Assembly (NCBI RefSeq): GCF_000255705.1
Contig: NZ_JH636439.1
Coordinates: forward strand, 299,315 to 363,314
Direction: 5' to 3'
Length of the DNA stretch: 64,000 nucleotides
Origin: Zavarzinella formosa DSM 19928
Lineage (GTDB): Bacteria; Planctomycetota; Planctomycetia; Gemmatales; Gemmataceae
Of the stretch, positions 17,444 to 27,055 are shown piece after piece. Position 1 is the first letter of the stretch. Each line of letters opens with the position of its first letter. The position numbers and the translations under genes were made by a program. Under the pieces are notes generated by a model, which was not told the origin of the DNA, made no database searches, and saw nothing but the letters and a program-made list of their open reading frames with translations.

Positions 17444-20400
17444 TCAGCCCGCTCCGACGGGGACGAGTCGGGCCTTGGGGGCGGCGGAGGGTTTTGCCGC
17501 TTGCTCCGTGCCCCCCGCGAAGACAACTTCGGGAGTGCCTTTCCGGCCAAACACCATCTCATCGACCGCAAAACCAGCCCCGGCTTCCGGAGAAATCAGC
17601 TTCAATCCACGGGCGACGAGATGCTTCTCCAGTTCCGCAACCATCCCCACCTCGGCCCAAGGCCCCCAGGCGACGGACACCACCCGACCGGGCCAGCGGC
17701 GATCCAAATCGCACGCCAGTTTGCTCAGCACTTCGTTGGCGGCCGCATAGTCCGACTGGCCGCGGTTGCCATACCGGCTGGTGATGGAGGCAAAGAGGGC
17801 GAAAGCCTTCAACTTTGCCGGGTCCAGTTTGCCCGCCAGCGTCAGGGCGCTATCAACCTTGGTGGCAAACACCCGCTCAAACGACTCCGGGGTTTTGTCC
17901 TTTAACAGCTTATCCTCGATTACGCCCGCCCCGTGAATCACAGCGGCGATCCCGCCATTTGCTTTCAGTTCGTCGATCAACGCCCCGAAGGCGGCCGAAT
18001 CTTTCACGTCCACGGATCGATATTCGACCTTGCCCCCGGCCTTGCGGATCGCCGCGAGGTTGTCACGAATTTCGCGATCCTTCAATAATCGGCGATACAA
18101 GGTTTCGGCCGCCGCCGGGGAGGCGGGATGACCGGCGTTTCGCAGCCTTGCCATCAACGCAGCCTTGATTTCGGCCGGATTCGTCAGCCCCAACGTGTCC
18201 GCTTCCTCGTCCTGCGGTTCGGGCGAACTGCCCACCAGCACCAGTCTCGGTTGGTATCGCCGGGCCAATTCCTCGGCGATCTTGGCCGTGATTCCTCGTG
18301 CCCCGCCGGTGATCAGAACGGTGTCGCCCGTATCAATTTGAATGTTCTGGCCGTCGTCTTTGTCCAACGGTCCCGGATTGCATTGCCAGGTGATTCTTCC
18401 CTCGTCGGAACGACCCACCTCGGCCGGGCCGTCCGGATCACCCAGTTCGGACAAAATCAGTTCAGCCAGTTCGGTGGCGGGAAGTTCCCCGTCCAAATCC
18501 ACGACGCGAACCGCCACTTCCGGCCATTCGTGTGACAGGCACTTGGTGAACCCGGCCACGCCGCCGTGTCCGGCCGAGAATTCTTCGGGCAGATCATCGC
18601 CGAACCCCATCCGACCACCCATCGCCGTGGCCGTCAGCAGCACCGCCCCGCCTCGGTTGCCTGCTTCCCGAATGTCCGTCTCCAACGCGCGGGCAAGCAG
18701 GTAAAGCGATTTCACCTCGCGACGCGCCTGCTCCGGAGTCGTTTCCCCGTCAGGCGATTCAGCCAACGGAAGCAGGTGAATCAAACCGGCAATCTGTCCG
18801 TGTTTCTCGCGTGCTTTCGCCACCAGTTTGGCAACTTCGTCCGGGTCGGTCAGATCGGCCGTCAAGGTGTTCTTGGCGGGGGCCTTTCCGTCGGTCATGT
18901 TGACAAGAGCCGTTGAGACATCCAATTCACCAAGGGCCTCGGCCAGACCGGCCGCGATTCCCCGACCATCGTTTGTAATCAGTATTGTCCCGGTCGGAGC
19001 CGGCAACTTGGGCCGTTCCGGCAGCGGAGCGTCAATCAATTCAACCACCAGCCGCTGAACTTCGCCGCTGCGGGCGCCAGGGTGGGCTTCTGAAACAGGC
19101 TTGATCGGTTTCTCTTCCGTATCCGTGGTGTCTTCCGGCTTGGCATCGGACTGCTCCAGCGCCGAGGACACATAATCGGCGATGCCGCGAAGCGTCTTGA
19201 TGACTGACAGCTTTTCCATCTCCAAGGGAAGCGGACCGTTGGAAGATGATTGCAGCGATTCGGCCAATCCGCCCAAGACTTCAACCCGTTTGATGGAATC
19301 AATCCCCAGATCGGCCTCCAGATCAAGGTCGATGCTAAGGGATTCCTTGGGGTATCCCGTTCGGTCACTGACAAGGTCCAACAACCGGGCGAGCAAAGCC
19401 TCCTTGGTGGGCGGTCCCGCGATGGCGGCCGCCGGTTGGGGAACTTTCTCGGCGACGACCGGCGGTTGTTCCGCTTTGACCGGTTCGGGAATCGACTGAG
19501 GCGGCAGAACAACGGGTGTGATTTTAGCCGGGGGGGCTTGGGCCGATTTTCCGTTCGTGTGTCCGTTGGCGGGGCGGGGAACCGTCGGGTGGCCATTGGC
19601 CGGACGGGGTGGCGCACCCGTTGACTCGGCCACACCGAGGAAGCCGAGCATGACACTTCGCTGAGTGTCCAGAAACCGGCTCATCACTTCCTGATAACGC
19701 AACATCACTTGGGCGGCGTCTGATCCCACCGGCTGAGCGGAGGCGGCTCCGTTTTGAGCGGGAGGAGTCCCGTTCCCGTTGCTCAGCGGTGGCGGGGTGA
19801 ATCGAGGGGGAGCGACTTCAGTATGATTCATTTTCGCACGTGTGTTCAGGGGTGGGGCGGCCGGAGCCGGAACCGGGGAGATCGAAGGCGGCGTCTCTGC
19901 CGACTTGGGTTGAAGAGGTTTGATCGCTGAAGGAGGCAAGGCCTGACCAAGCAGACGGGGTTCCGGGCCATTGATCGGCCGGCTGCGCACACCGTTGACC
20001 ACCCACGTGGTCGGCGTGTGTTTCGGCTTGCCGGTCTCCGCACTGAGGGAGGCCAGATCGAATGGTTGCAAGCCCCGGCCTTGGAACAAACGGTCAAGCC
20101 GGGCGGGAACACCGTTGACGAGCAACTGGCCCAACACATGAGCCAGTTGCAGCAAGCCGGGTCGTGTCTTCAAATCGGTGGCGACGGCCGTGTGCGGCTG
20201 ATTCGCCAGAATTTGCTGCGTCAACCCGGTGAGAACGCCCTGCGGGCCGACTTCGACAAAAATCCTGGCTCCGGCCGAGTGCATGGCCTCGATCTCGGCT
20301 TGGAACCGGACCGGGGCGAGCAGATGTTCGCCGAGTTGTTTTGCCATTCCCGCCGGATCGCCGTGCGGGGCGGCGGTTGTGTTTGAATAGACCGGCTTCG

Positions 20401-23400
20401 TCGGAGCCGCAAACCGGACTTCGCCAAGAGCCTCGACCAGCGGACCTTGAGCGGCGGCGATCAGCGGAGTGTGGAAGCCACAGGCCACCGGAATTCGTTG
20501 TGCCCGCACTCCCTTGGTTTGAAGCGTTTCCAAGGCTGATTTCAACCCGGCCTCGGTCCCGGCGATCACGGTTTGATGGGGCGAATTGTGATTCGCCAGC
20601 CAGACATCCTTGATGCCCTTCAAAAGCGGTTCGAGCACCTCGGGCGTTGCGTCCGCCGCCGCCATCCCGCCGGGCGATTTCTCGGCCGCCGTGCGAATGA
20701 CCTGCCCGCGGCGATGAGACAACGAGATCAACTCACCGGCGGTCATCGCCCCGGCCGCCGCCAAGGCGGCATATTCACCATAACTATGTCCGGCGAGGAA
20801 GTCCGGCTTGATGCCAAGAGCCTCCAGCAACCGGACCATCCCGAGGCTCGTCGCCCCGACGGCCGGTTGAGCCACGTCCGTCCGTTGCAGATTCTGGCGG
20901 TTCGCCAACTCCTGTTCCGGCGTGAACGGCGAAGGAGGATAAATGAACTTGCCGAGCGGCCGTTCCAATTTTCCTTCAAGCGTGCGGTCGGCTTCGTCCA
21001 ACACCTCGCGGACTTCCGCGAACGTCATGGCCGCTTGGGCCAGCATGTCCGGGTATTGAGAGCCTTGGCCGGGGAAGAGGAACGCAACTGTTCCGGCGGC
21101 ATTGGCTGGTTTCAGGCCGAAGTACACCCCGCGAGGATCGCTGAGTTGTTCCTTGGCCGTCGGCAGGGCGGTCAGCACAAACGCCAGTTTTTCCCGCAAA
21201 TCATCGAGCGATGTCGCCACGACAGCCAGTGTGGCCTGCCCCTGGCCGTTTCGGCTGGATTGCCAGACAGAGGAGGCGAGGTCGGCCAGTTCGGGCTTCC
21301 CTCCCGCCGCCAGAGCGTCATGGCAATGTTTCACACCGGCAAGGATCGCCGACTTTTCGGGACGCCGCCAGACGAACAATTCCCCCGGCCAATGTCGAAG
21401 CCCGGCATCCGGCCGGTTGGTGAAATTGCCGGTGTATTCTTCCAAAACGGTGTGGAAGTTGGTTCCGCCAAAACCAAACGCGCTGACTCCCGCTGTTCGC
21501 GGATGTTCGGCTCCGTGGACCCACGGGCGGGCCTCGGTGTTCAAATAGAGGGGGCCGCCATCCAGATTGGCTTGCGGGTTGGGCTTCTCGGCCAGCGTCG
21601 GCGGGAGAACCTTGTAATGCAGGGCAAAGGCCGTCTTGATCAGTCCCGCCAGACCGGCGGCACACTTGCTATGACCGATCATCGATTTCACCGACCCGAG
21701 CGCGCACGATTGCGCCGCCCCGCCGGCGTTTCGGAACACCTGGCCCAGCGCGCTGGCTTCCGTCCGGTCTCCGACAACCGTGCCGGTTCCGTGTGCCTCC
21801 ACCAAGCCCACATTGGCCGGGGAGACGCGGGCTTGGGCATAGGCCCGTTCGAGAGAACGCAATTGCCCCTCGGCTCGCGGGGCGGTCAGCCCCTTGTCCC
21901 GGCCGTCGCTGGAGGCTCCCACGCCTTTGATGACCGCATAAATCCGGTCCCCATCCCGTTCCGCATCGGCCAGACGCTTGATGACAGCGATGCCAATCCC
22001 TTCGGAAAGGGCAATACCATCCGCATCAGCGTCAAACGGCCGACAACGGCCTTTCGGGCTGAGGGCGTGCGTCTTGCTGAAGGCGACATACGCAAAGGGC
22101 GTTTGGACCGTGTCCGCCCCCATGACGACGGCGACATCACTGGTCCCCGTGGTGAGTTCGCGGACGCCAGCATACAGGGCCGCCAGCGACGAACCGCAGG
22201 CGGCATCAATGGCCATGTTCGGCCCGCCCAGGTTGAAGCGGTTCGCCACCCGTCCGGCGGCGACGTTCAACAAAATGCCGGGGAAGGAGTCTTCCGTCCA
22301 TTCAGGCAATATTCCATCGCCGAGATCAACAATCTCTGATGCCTTGATGCGAACGCCGGGGATCGAATCCACCAACGGCAAGCAGGCCCGGAAACCATAC
22401 GAGACGGAAAGGGGCATACCGCCGCCCCCCACACCGAGGATGGCGGCCGTGCGTTCCCGGTTGAACGGCCGGTCCGCGTACCCCGCGTCGGCCAATCCCT
22501 GTCGAACCCCTTCGAGCAACAGCAATTGAAGCGGCTCAATGTTCGGGATCGACTTCGGGGTGATGCCAAACGTCAGCGGGTCAAAGACGGTGTCGCCCAT
22601 GAAACCGCCCCACTTCGAGACACTCTTGTCCCGAGCGCGAGGGTCGGCATCGTAGTAGGGCCGCCAGTCCCAATGAGAGGCCGGGACTTCTCCGACCGCG
22701 TTGGTCTTGGCGAGGATGTTCTCCCAATAGGACCACAGATTGCCGGCATTGGGGAAAAAGCAGGACAGGCCGATAATCGCCACATCGCACGGCGGCGGGG
22801 CAGGGGGCTCGGCGGCCGACACCCGGATGGGAGACTCGGCCGTCTTGGTGTCAGCTTTTCCATCGCCGCAGACATCGGCATGCAACTTGGCGATGGTGGT
22901 GATTTCAGAGCGGAGGGCGGCCACCTGTCCGATCATGTACATGCCGCGTTGAAACTGTTCCTCGGCCGGAACTTCGGCCAGACCGTTGCTTTTTCCGTTC
23001 GATTCGCCCGACCTGTCAACTCCCTTGCTGGCGACGCGCAGACGGCCCAAGTTCATCCGCTCCAGGGCCAGCCCCACTTCAAGCGGGCTTTTTCCGGCGG
23101 CTTGCAACCGGCGTTTTTCGGTTTCAAAAGACTCGGCATACGGTGTCGGAATGCAACGAATGGCATGACCGGGGCCGGTCTCCAACAGCGTTGTGGCGCC
23201 GCAACCCAAGGCTTCTTTTTGGAAACGGGGGGTGATCGCCCCCGCATCAACCGCCTCTTTCGTGAACAGGTAGGCCGTGCCGATCAGGATGCCGATCTTC
23301 ACTCCCCGCTCGGCCAGACCGGCGGTGAGGGCGGCCACCATCTTGGCGGAGAGATGATCGTGGATTCCACCGGCGAACACCGCGTGGACATCATCGGCCG

Positions 23401-24886
23401 GTTTGGCGGCCGCATATTCGGCCAGCGCTTCCACCATGCTTTCCCACAGGGAGAAACTGGTTCGCGGGCCAACGTGGCCGCCGCACTCCCGGCCTTCAAA
23501 GATAAATCGCCGGGCGCCATCCTTCAGGAACATCCGCAACAGTCCGGGCGAGGGAACGTGCAAATAGGTGGCGGTTCCGTGTTTCTCCATTTCCTTCGCC
23601 TGATCCGGCCTGCCGCCGGCGATGATGGCGAAGGGGGGCTTGTGCTTGCGAATGGCCTCCAATTGCTCCTGGCGAATTTCGGGAGTGACGAACCCCAACA
23701 TCCCGACGCCCCAAGGGCGGTTCTTGAGTTTCGCCTTGGTTGCGGCCAGTAATGTTTCGGTCTCGGCCTTGCGAGACAACGCCAGCGCCAGAAACGGCAA
23801 GGCTCCCCCGGCGGCCACCGCGTCGGCAAAGGCCGCCGTGTCGCTCACCCTCGTCATCGGACCTTGGAGAATCGGGTAGCGGGTGCCGTGAGACTTCGCC
23901 AGCGGGCTGCCTTCACCCAAGGGGGGGGACTTCGCCAGGGCATCGGCAAGGCGTTCCACCCGCTCGATAATTGACTGAAGTATTCCGGCCACAGTGACGG
24001 ATTTCGCCACCAACGGGGCGGCCGAGGCGATGTCCTGTCCCACCAGCCAAACACCAGTGGCGGGATCATCGGAGGCGAGCTTTTGAATCACCTCCCGCCA
24101 ATCTCGTCGTTTTTCATCGTCGCTGAGTTTCGCATCTTGGAGGCGAGCTTCCTCGCGAGCGAGTTCTTGCACAGGCAAACTGTCCGCACGGGAATAACAG
24201 CGGAAAGCTTGGCCGAGCCGTTCGCCAAAAACGGCGGTTTCCCCGCCGTCGCTGCCGGCCAGTCGTTTCCGAACCTCCTCGGATGCCTGCGATTCGCGGG
24301 CAAGCAACAACTGTGTGTCGAGAACGACCCCTCTGGCCCCGGCCGCGAGACAGGCGGCGGCCGTATTCGGCCCGATGCCGCCACGAACCCAGAACGGTGG
24401 AACCGCCCGGTCGGCTTGGTCGGTGTATTGCCGCCATTTTTGAATGAGGACAAACGACGGATCGGGGCCGATTCGGCCTCCCGCCTCATGACCTTTGAGA
24501 ATCAGACCGTCAACATTTGCATCGACACCCCGGATGGCTTCTTCCATCGAAGTGGCTTCAAGGAAAACTTCCCGATTGGCCTCTTGGAGTTTTCCGATCC
24601 ATTCTTTGAGGTTTGAAGCGTCACCCGTGAGAATCACCCATTTGAGCATTCTCATTTCTTGGGTTGCCAGAGAGTCAATCAGAGCCTCGGCATTGTTTCC
24701 AATCTTGATCCCGAAATGTCCGCGTGAATGTTCAGCCAATCGGGAGATGGCCGCGCCCGCCATGCTGGCGTCAGACGCGAATTCGAGATCCAAAACCCCC
24801 ATCGCTCCGGCCCGGCAAGCGGCGACGGCCATCGAAGGGTCCGGGCGGGCGGGCGGCGTGAAGACGATCAGATCGTTTGTGTTCAT
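17444..24886 (-). CDS. multidomain synthase 1: (ER-like)2-KS-AT-ACP-KR, Pfa-like
   Basis: 2480 residues. Residues 1-280 and about 335-640 are two nitronate-monooxygenase/PfaD-like TIM barrels; FMN-site text is GHEAGGRIGPDP and RGGIGPNTAAACLAAGA in the first, ILQGPMTRVSD, ECGGHVGPRTSF and FAGGIHDHLSAKM in the second. The ketosynthase (about 697-1135) has CDVAIIGLSCFFPNAGN, the Cys in IDAACGSSLAALYAG (about 897), VEAHGTGTVVGD and KSMIGHSKCAAG. The acyltransferase has VAFLFPGQGSQYPDM (about 1272) and GHSYGEYAAL (about 1368). A Pro-rich linker (about 1600-1820) precedes one ACP with LGIDSIKRVEVL, the PfaA-type carrier signature. The ketoreductase (about 1950-2450) has VLITGGARGITAKIAEEL and the Tyr in GNRGQSDYAAANE. 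No signal peptide; cytosolic. First gene of the operon. Confidence 0.9.
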   Translation of the reverse strand: MNTNDLIVFTPPARPDPSMAVAACRAGAMGVLDLEFASDASMAGAAISRLAEHSRGHFGIKIGNNAEALIDSLATQEMRMLKWVILTGDASNLKEWIGKLQEANREVFLEATSMEEAIRGVDANVDGLILKGHEAGGRIGPDPSFVLIQKWRQYTDQADRAVPPFWVRGGIGPNTAAACLAAGARGVVLDTQLLLARESQASEEVRKRLAGSDGGETAVFGERLGQAFRCYSRADSLPVQELAREEARLQDAKLSDDEKRRDWREVIQKLASDDPATGVWLVGQDIASAAPLVAKSVTVAGILQSIIERVERLADALAKSPPLGEGSPLAKSHGTRYPILQGPMTRVSDTAAFADAVAAGGALPFLALALSRKAETETLLAATKAKLKNRPWGVGMLGFVTPEIRQEQLEAIRKHKPPFAIIAGGRPDQAKEMEKHGTATYLHVPSPGLLRMFLKDGARRFIFEGRECGGHVGPRTSFSLWESMVEALAEYAAAKPADDVHAVFAGGIHDHLSAKMVAALTAGLAERGVKIGILIGTAYLFTKEAVDAGAITPRFQKEALGCGATTLLETGPGHAIRCIPTPYAESFETEKRRLQAAGKSPLEVGLALERMNLGRLRVASKGVDRSGESNGKSNGLAEVPAEEQFQRGMYMIGQVAALRSEITTIAKLHADVCGDGKADTKTAESPIRVSAAEPPAPPPCDVAIIGLSCFFPNAGNLWSYWENILAKTNAVGEVPASHWDWRPYYDADPRARDKSVSKWGGFMGDTVFDPLTFGITPKSIPNIEPLQLLLLEGVRQGLADAGYADRPFNRERTAAILGVGGGGMPLSVSYGFRACLPLVDSIPGVRIKASEIVDLGDGILPEWTEDSFPGILLNVAAGRVANRFNLGGPNMAIDAACGSSLAALYAGVRELTTGTSDVAVVMGADTVQTPFAYVAFSKTHALSPKGRCRPFDADADGIALSEGIGIAVIKRLADAERDGDRIYAVIKGVGASSDGRDKGLTAPRAEGQLRSLERAYAQARVSPANVGLVEAHGTGTVVGDRTEASALGQVFRNAGGAAQSCALGSVKSMIGHSKCAAGLAGLIKTAFALHYKVLPPTLAEKPNPQANLDGGPLYLNTEARPWVHGAEHPRTAGVSAFGFGGTNFHTVLEEYTGNFTNRPDAGLRHWPGELFVWRRPEKSAILAGVKHCHDALAAGGKPELADLASSVWQSSRNGQGQATLAVVATSLDDLREKLAFVLTALPTAKEQLSDPRGVYFGLKPANAAGTVAFLFPGQGSQYPDMLAQAAMTFAEVREVLDEADRTLEGKLERPLGKFIYPPSPFTPEQELANRQNLQRTDVAQPAVGATSLGMVRLLEALGIKPDFLAGHSYGEYAALAAAGAMTAGELISLSHRRGQVIRTAAEKSPGGMAAADATPEVLEPLLKGIKDVWLANHNSPHQTVIAGTEAGLKSALETLQTKGVRAQRIPVACGFHTPLIAAAQGPLVEALGEVRFAAPTKPVYSNTTAAPHGDPAGMAKQLGEHLLAPVRFQAEIEAMHSAGARIFVEVGPQGVLTGLTQQILANQPHTAVATDLKTRPGLLQLAHVLGQLLVNGVPARLDRLFQGRGLQPFDLASLSAETGKPKHTPTTWVVNGVRSRPINGPEPRLLGQALPPSAIKPLQPKSAETPPSISPVPAPAAPPLNTRAKMNHTEVAPPRFTPPPLSNGNGTPPAQNGAASAQPVGSDAAQVMLRYQEVMSRFLDTQRSVMLGFLGVAESTGAPPRPANGHPTVPRPANGHTNGKSAQAPPAKITPVVLPPQSIPEPVKAEQPPVVAEKVPQPAAAIAGPPTKEALLARLLDLVSDRTGYPKESLSIDLDLEADLGIDSIKRVEVLGGLAESLQSSSNGPLPLEMEKLSVIKTLRGIADYVSSALEQSDAKPEDTTDTEEKPIKPVSEAHPGARSGEVQRLVVELIDAPLPERPKLPAPTGTILITNDGRGIAAGLAEALGELDVSTALVNMTDGKAPAKNTLTADLTDPDEVAKLVAKAREKHGQIAGLIHLLPLAESPDGETTPEQARREVKSLYLLARALETDIREAGNRGGAVLLTATAMGGRMGFGDDLPEEFSAGHGGVAGFTKCLSHEWPEVAVRVVDLDGELPATELAELILSELGDPDGPAEVGRSDEGRITWQCNPGPLDKDDGQNIQIDTGDTVLITGGARGITAKIAEELARRYQPRLVLVGSSPEPQDEEADTLGLTNPAEIKAALMARLRNAGHPASPAAAETLYRRLLKDREIRDNLAAIRKAGGKVEYRSVDVKDSAAFGALIDELKANGGIAAVIHGAGVIEDKLLKDKTPESFERVFATKVDSALTLAGKLDPAKLKAFALFASITSRYGNRGQSDYAAANEVLSKLACDLDRRWPGRVVSVAWGPWAEVGMVAELEKHLVARGLKLISPEAGAGFAVDEMVFGRKGTPEVVFAGGTEQAAKPSAAPKARLVPVGAG

Positions 24887-25838
24887 GTTCCAATCCCAAC
24901 TTCTCCCGGTCCGGGAGGATACGTCACTAATTACTAGTCAGCGGAGGGGAGAAATCTTGCAAGATTCCGGATTGAAGATGACGAACAATTGGCGCCCTCC
25001 CCCGGAGATTCAGACAGTGAACGGATGAATTGAAAAGAGGGCGAAGCGCTTTTGGCAGGCAGCCGCACGCGGGCACACATCGAAGATTGGGAATTGCGAA
25101 ACATCAGAATCCTTGCGCCGGTTCATGTTTTGAACCGGTCTGACGTATGAGTGAATGACTCCATCATTCGGTTGATATCTAGAGCGTCGTGACAGGACAC
25201 ATCCATCTATCAAAGATCTGATCGCTGATCGGTGACGATCAAATCGATCAGACGACACTGACTAAGAATCAGACAATTTGGCGATCATCATTTGGTGATT
25301 GGGTATGACATCTGCCAAAGATTCACTCGCGGTCGAAATACTAATAGGAGTTAATCGGGTGGCATTCTAGGTAGTTTGTCCGTTTGGCGTATTCTGCCGA
25401 ATATCTTCCCCAATGTGCCCAAAGTCGTAAATCTAACTACGGCAGAACTTTCAAGCATTTTTAATGCCAAAAATCATTTGAATTGTGCGGGACATTTTTT
25501 TCATTCCATTCTTGATCCAACGGCGATCAGCCGAAAAATCCAATGATTTTCAAATGGTTGGTTTTTGGAATTCATTGCTTTTTCGATCAAAGCCAAAGCT
25601 GACAATCGCAAATCAAGCAACTTTCCGCCATCAATCGGGAGCCGGGCTTCTCCAGTCGCCAGATTTTTATCTCAAACTCATTTGCTGTCAGTAATTGCGC
25701 GTTTTATCTTGATTAACATTTCGCAAAATGACCGACTTGGGGGCTTGAACATTTCGGAGAAGGAAAATGAAAAACTCCGCATGAATCGGGAGGGTTTTGC
25801 CGAAAAGAAGCGTGATATCTTTCAATTGGTAAAAACAG
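24887..25838. other. 950-base AT-rich intergenic region between synthase operon and S49 peptidase
   Basis: This is the largest gene-free stretch in the window and is clearly richer in A+T than its neighbours. It must hold the promoter of the minus-strand synthase operon and that of the plus-strand peptidase gene. I see no convincing open frame; short frames at 25010-25258 and 25485-25694 lack family features and normal codon use. One feature is a cluster of five GATC sites within 25215-25249, bounded by CTGATC and GATCAG. No clear -35/-10 pair could be assigned. Confidence 0.6.
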
Positions 25839-26942
25839 ATGAAACCGATTATGCCGACGATGCCGCAACCGTACGTTGGCAAATTCGTTTTAATTTTGCT
25901 GATGATTTCCTTCGCCACAGGATGCAATTCGATTATTCGCACAGATAATCGTGTGAAAATCGACGGCCCGGTTGAGACCAAGGTGTCAGCCGACATTGCC
26001 CCGGTCTCCGTGGCCGGTCCGGTTCGGCAAGTGATGGTGTCCGCAGGGGAGGGATGTCCCCGCGTGGCGTTGGTGGATGTGGACGGCCTCTTGTTGAACA
26101 CTCCCTTCGTAGGCCCGTTGTCGCTCGGCGAGAACCCGGTGGCGACCTTCCGCGAAAAACTGGATGCGGTCGCGGCCGACCCGGCTCTGCGGGCCGTCGT
26201 ATTGCGGATCAACAGTCCCGGCGGCGGCGTCGCGGCGGCGGGAACCATGCGATTTGAATTGGAACGGTTCAAGGCCCGCACCGGATTGCCGGTGGTTGCC
26301 TGTCTGATGGATCATGGCTGTGGCGGGGCTTATCATCTGGCCTCGGCCGCCGATTACATCGTGGCCACGCCGGGCACGCTCACCGGCGGCGTCGGGGTCA
26401 TCCTGAACCTGTTCAACTTGCAGGATTTGATGGCTCAGTACAACGTCGTTCCCCAACCGATCAAAGCCGGCAAGTATGTGGACATCGGCTCTTCCGCACG
26501 GCCCCAAACGGACGAGGAAAAAGCCCTCTTCCAAGCAATGGCCAACGAGTTTCACACCAAGATGAAGGCGGACATCGCCAAGTCGCGGTACAAGATCAAA
26601 GCGGATGATGCCACGGTGTTCGACGGACGAATTTTCACCGCGACCCAAGCGACCGAACGAGGCTTGGTTGACCGGGTCGGCGAACTGGATGACGCCTTGC
26701 ATATCGCGGCTTGGATGGCCATCCCGCCGACCGCGAGGACGGAAGTCCGGTACAACCCGCCGGTGGTGATGTTCCGTCGCGGCAACGATCCGGCGAACTC
26801 TCCTTATGCAGTCTCGGCTAACATTCCCTTGCAGGGAGCGGGCTTGCTTCCCAACCTGCCCGGCTTGGATCGCACCAAGTTGCCAACGTTCCTTTCCCTG
26901 TGGCAACCTGAATTGACGATGGAAAAACTGAGCGGTAAGTGA
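25839..26942 (+). CDS. S49 (SppA-like) peptidase lipoprotein with Cys in the nucleophile position
   Basis: 367 residues. A hydrophobic start ends in the lipobox FATGC (Cys29), so it is probably a lipoprotein anchored in a periplasm-facing membrane. The S49 crotonase-like fold is shown by ALRAVVLRINSPGGGVAAAG, then MDHGCGGAYHLASAADYIVA and TGGVGVILNLFNLQDLM. Where SppA enzymes have the nucleophile Ser before GG (ASGGYY), this protein has Cys161 (TGT codon, 26319-26321). The general-base Lys is conserved as Lys209 in QPIKAGKYVDIGSS, and the downstream DGRIFTATQATERGLVDRVG is typical. SppA enzymes cleave remnant signal peptides. Alternative starts at Met5 and Met8 exist. It stands alone. Confidence 0.85.
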   Translation: MKPIMPTMPQPYVGKFVLILLMISFATGCNSIIRTDNRVKIDGPVETKVSADIAPVSVAGPVRQVMVSAGEGCPRVALVDVDGLLLNTPFVGPLSLGENPVATFREKLDAVAADPALRAVVLRINSPGGGVAAAGTMRFELERFKARTGLPVVACLMDHGCGGAYHLASAADYIVATPGTLTGGVGVILNLFNLQDLMAQYNVVPQPIKAGKYVDIGSSARPQTDEEKALFQAMANEFHTKMKADIAKSRYKIKADDATVFDGRIFTATQATERGLVDRVGELDDALHIAAWMAIPPTARTEVRYNPPVVMFRRGNDPANSPYAVSANIPLQGAGLLPNLPGLDRTKLPTFLSLWQPELTMEKLSGK

Positions 26943-27055
26943 TTGCCGGGAAAACAGCACATCCGAGACGTCCCAGATTGTTCATCCTTGACAGTCCCCC
27001 CAATTCAACTTAATGATGAAAGGGACTCATTCGGGATGTTTCGTCAGGATGCACG

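Noticed and set aside
20573-22339. 588-codon plus-strand open frame inside synthase 1
   Set aside because: It is antisense to the KS/AT region, whose minus-strand translation has clear catalytic motifs. Long antisense frames are expected at high G+C, and its product is Arg/Gly-rich with no recognisable domain.
25485-25694. Short plus-strand frame in the 950-base gap
   Set aside because: Codon use is AT-rich and unlike neighbours, no start signal, no domain.
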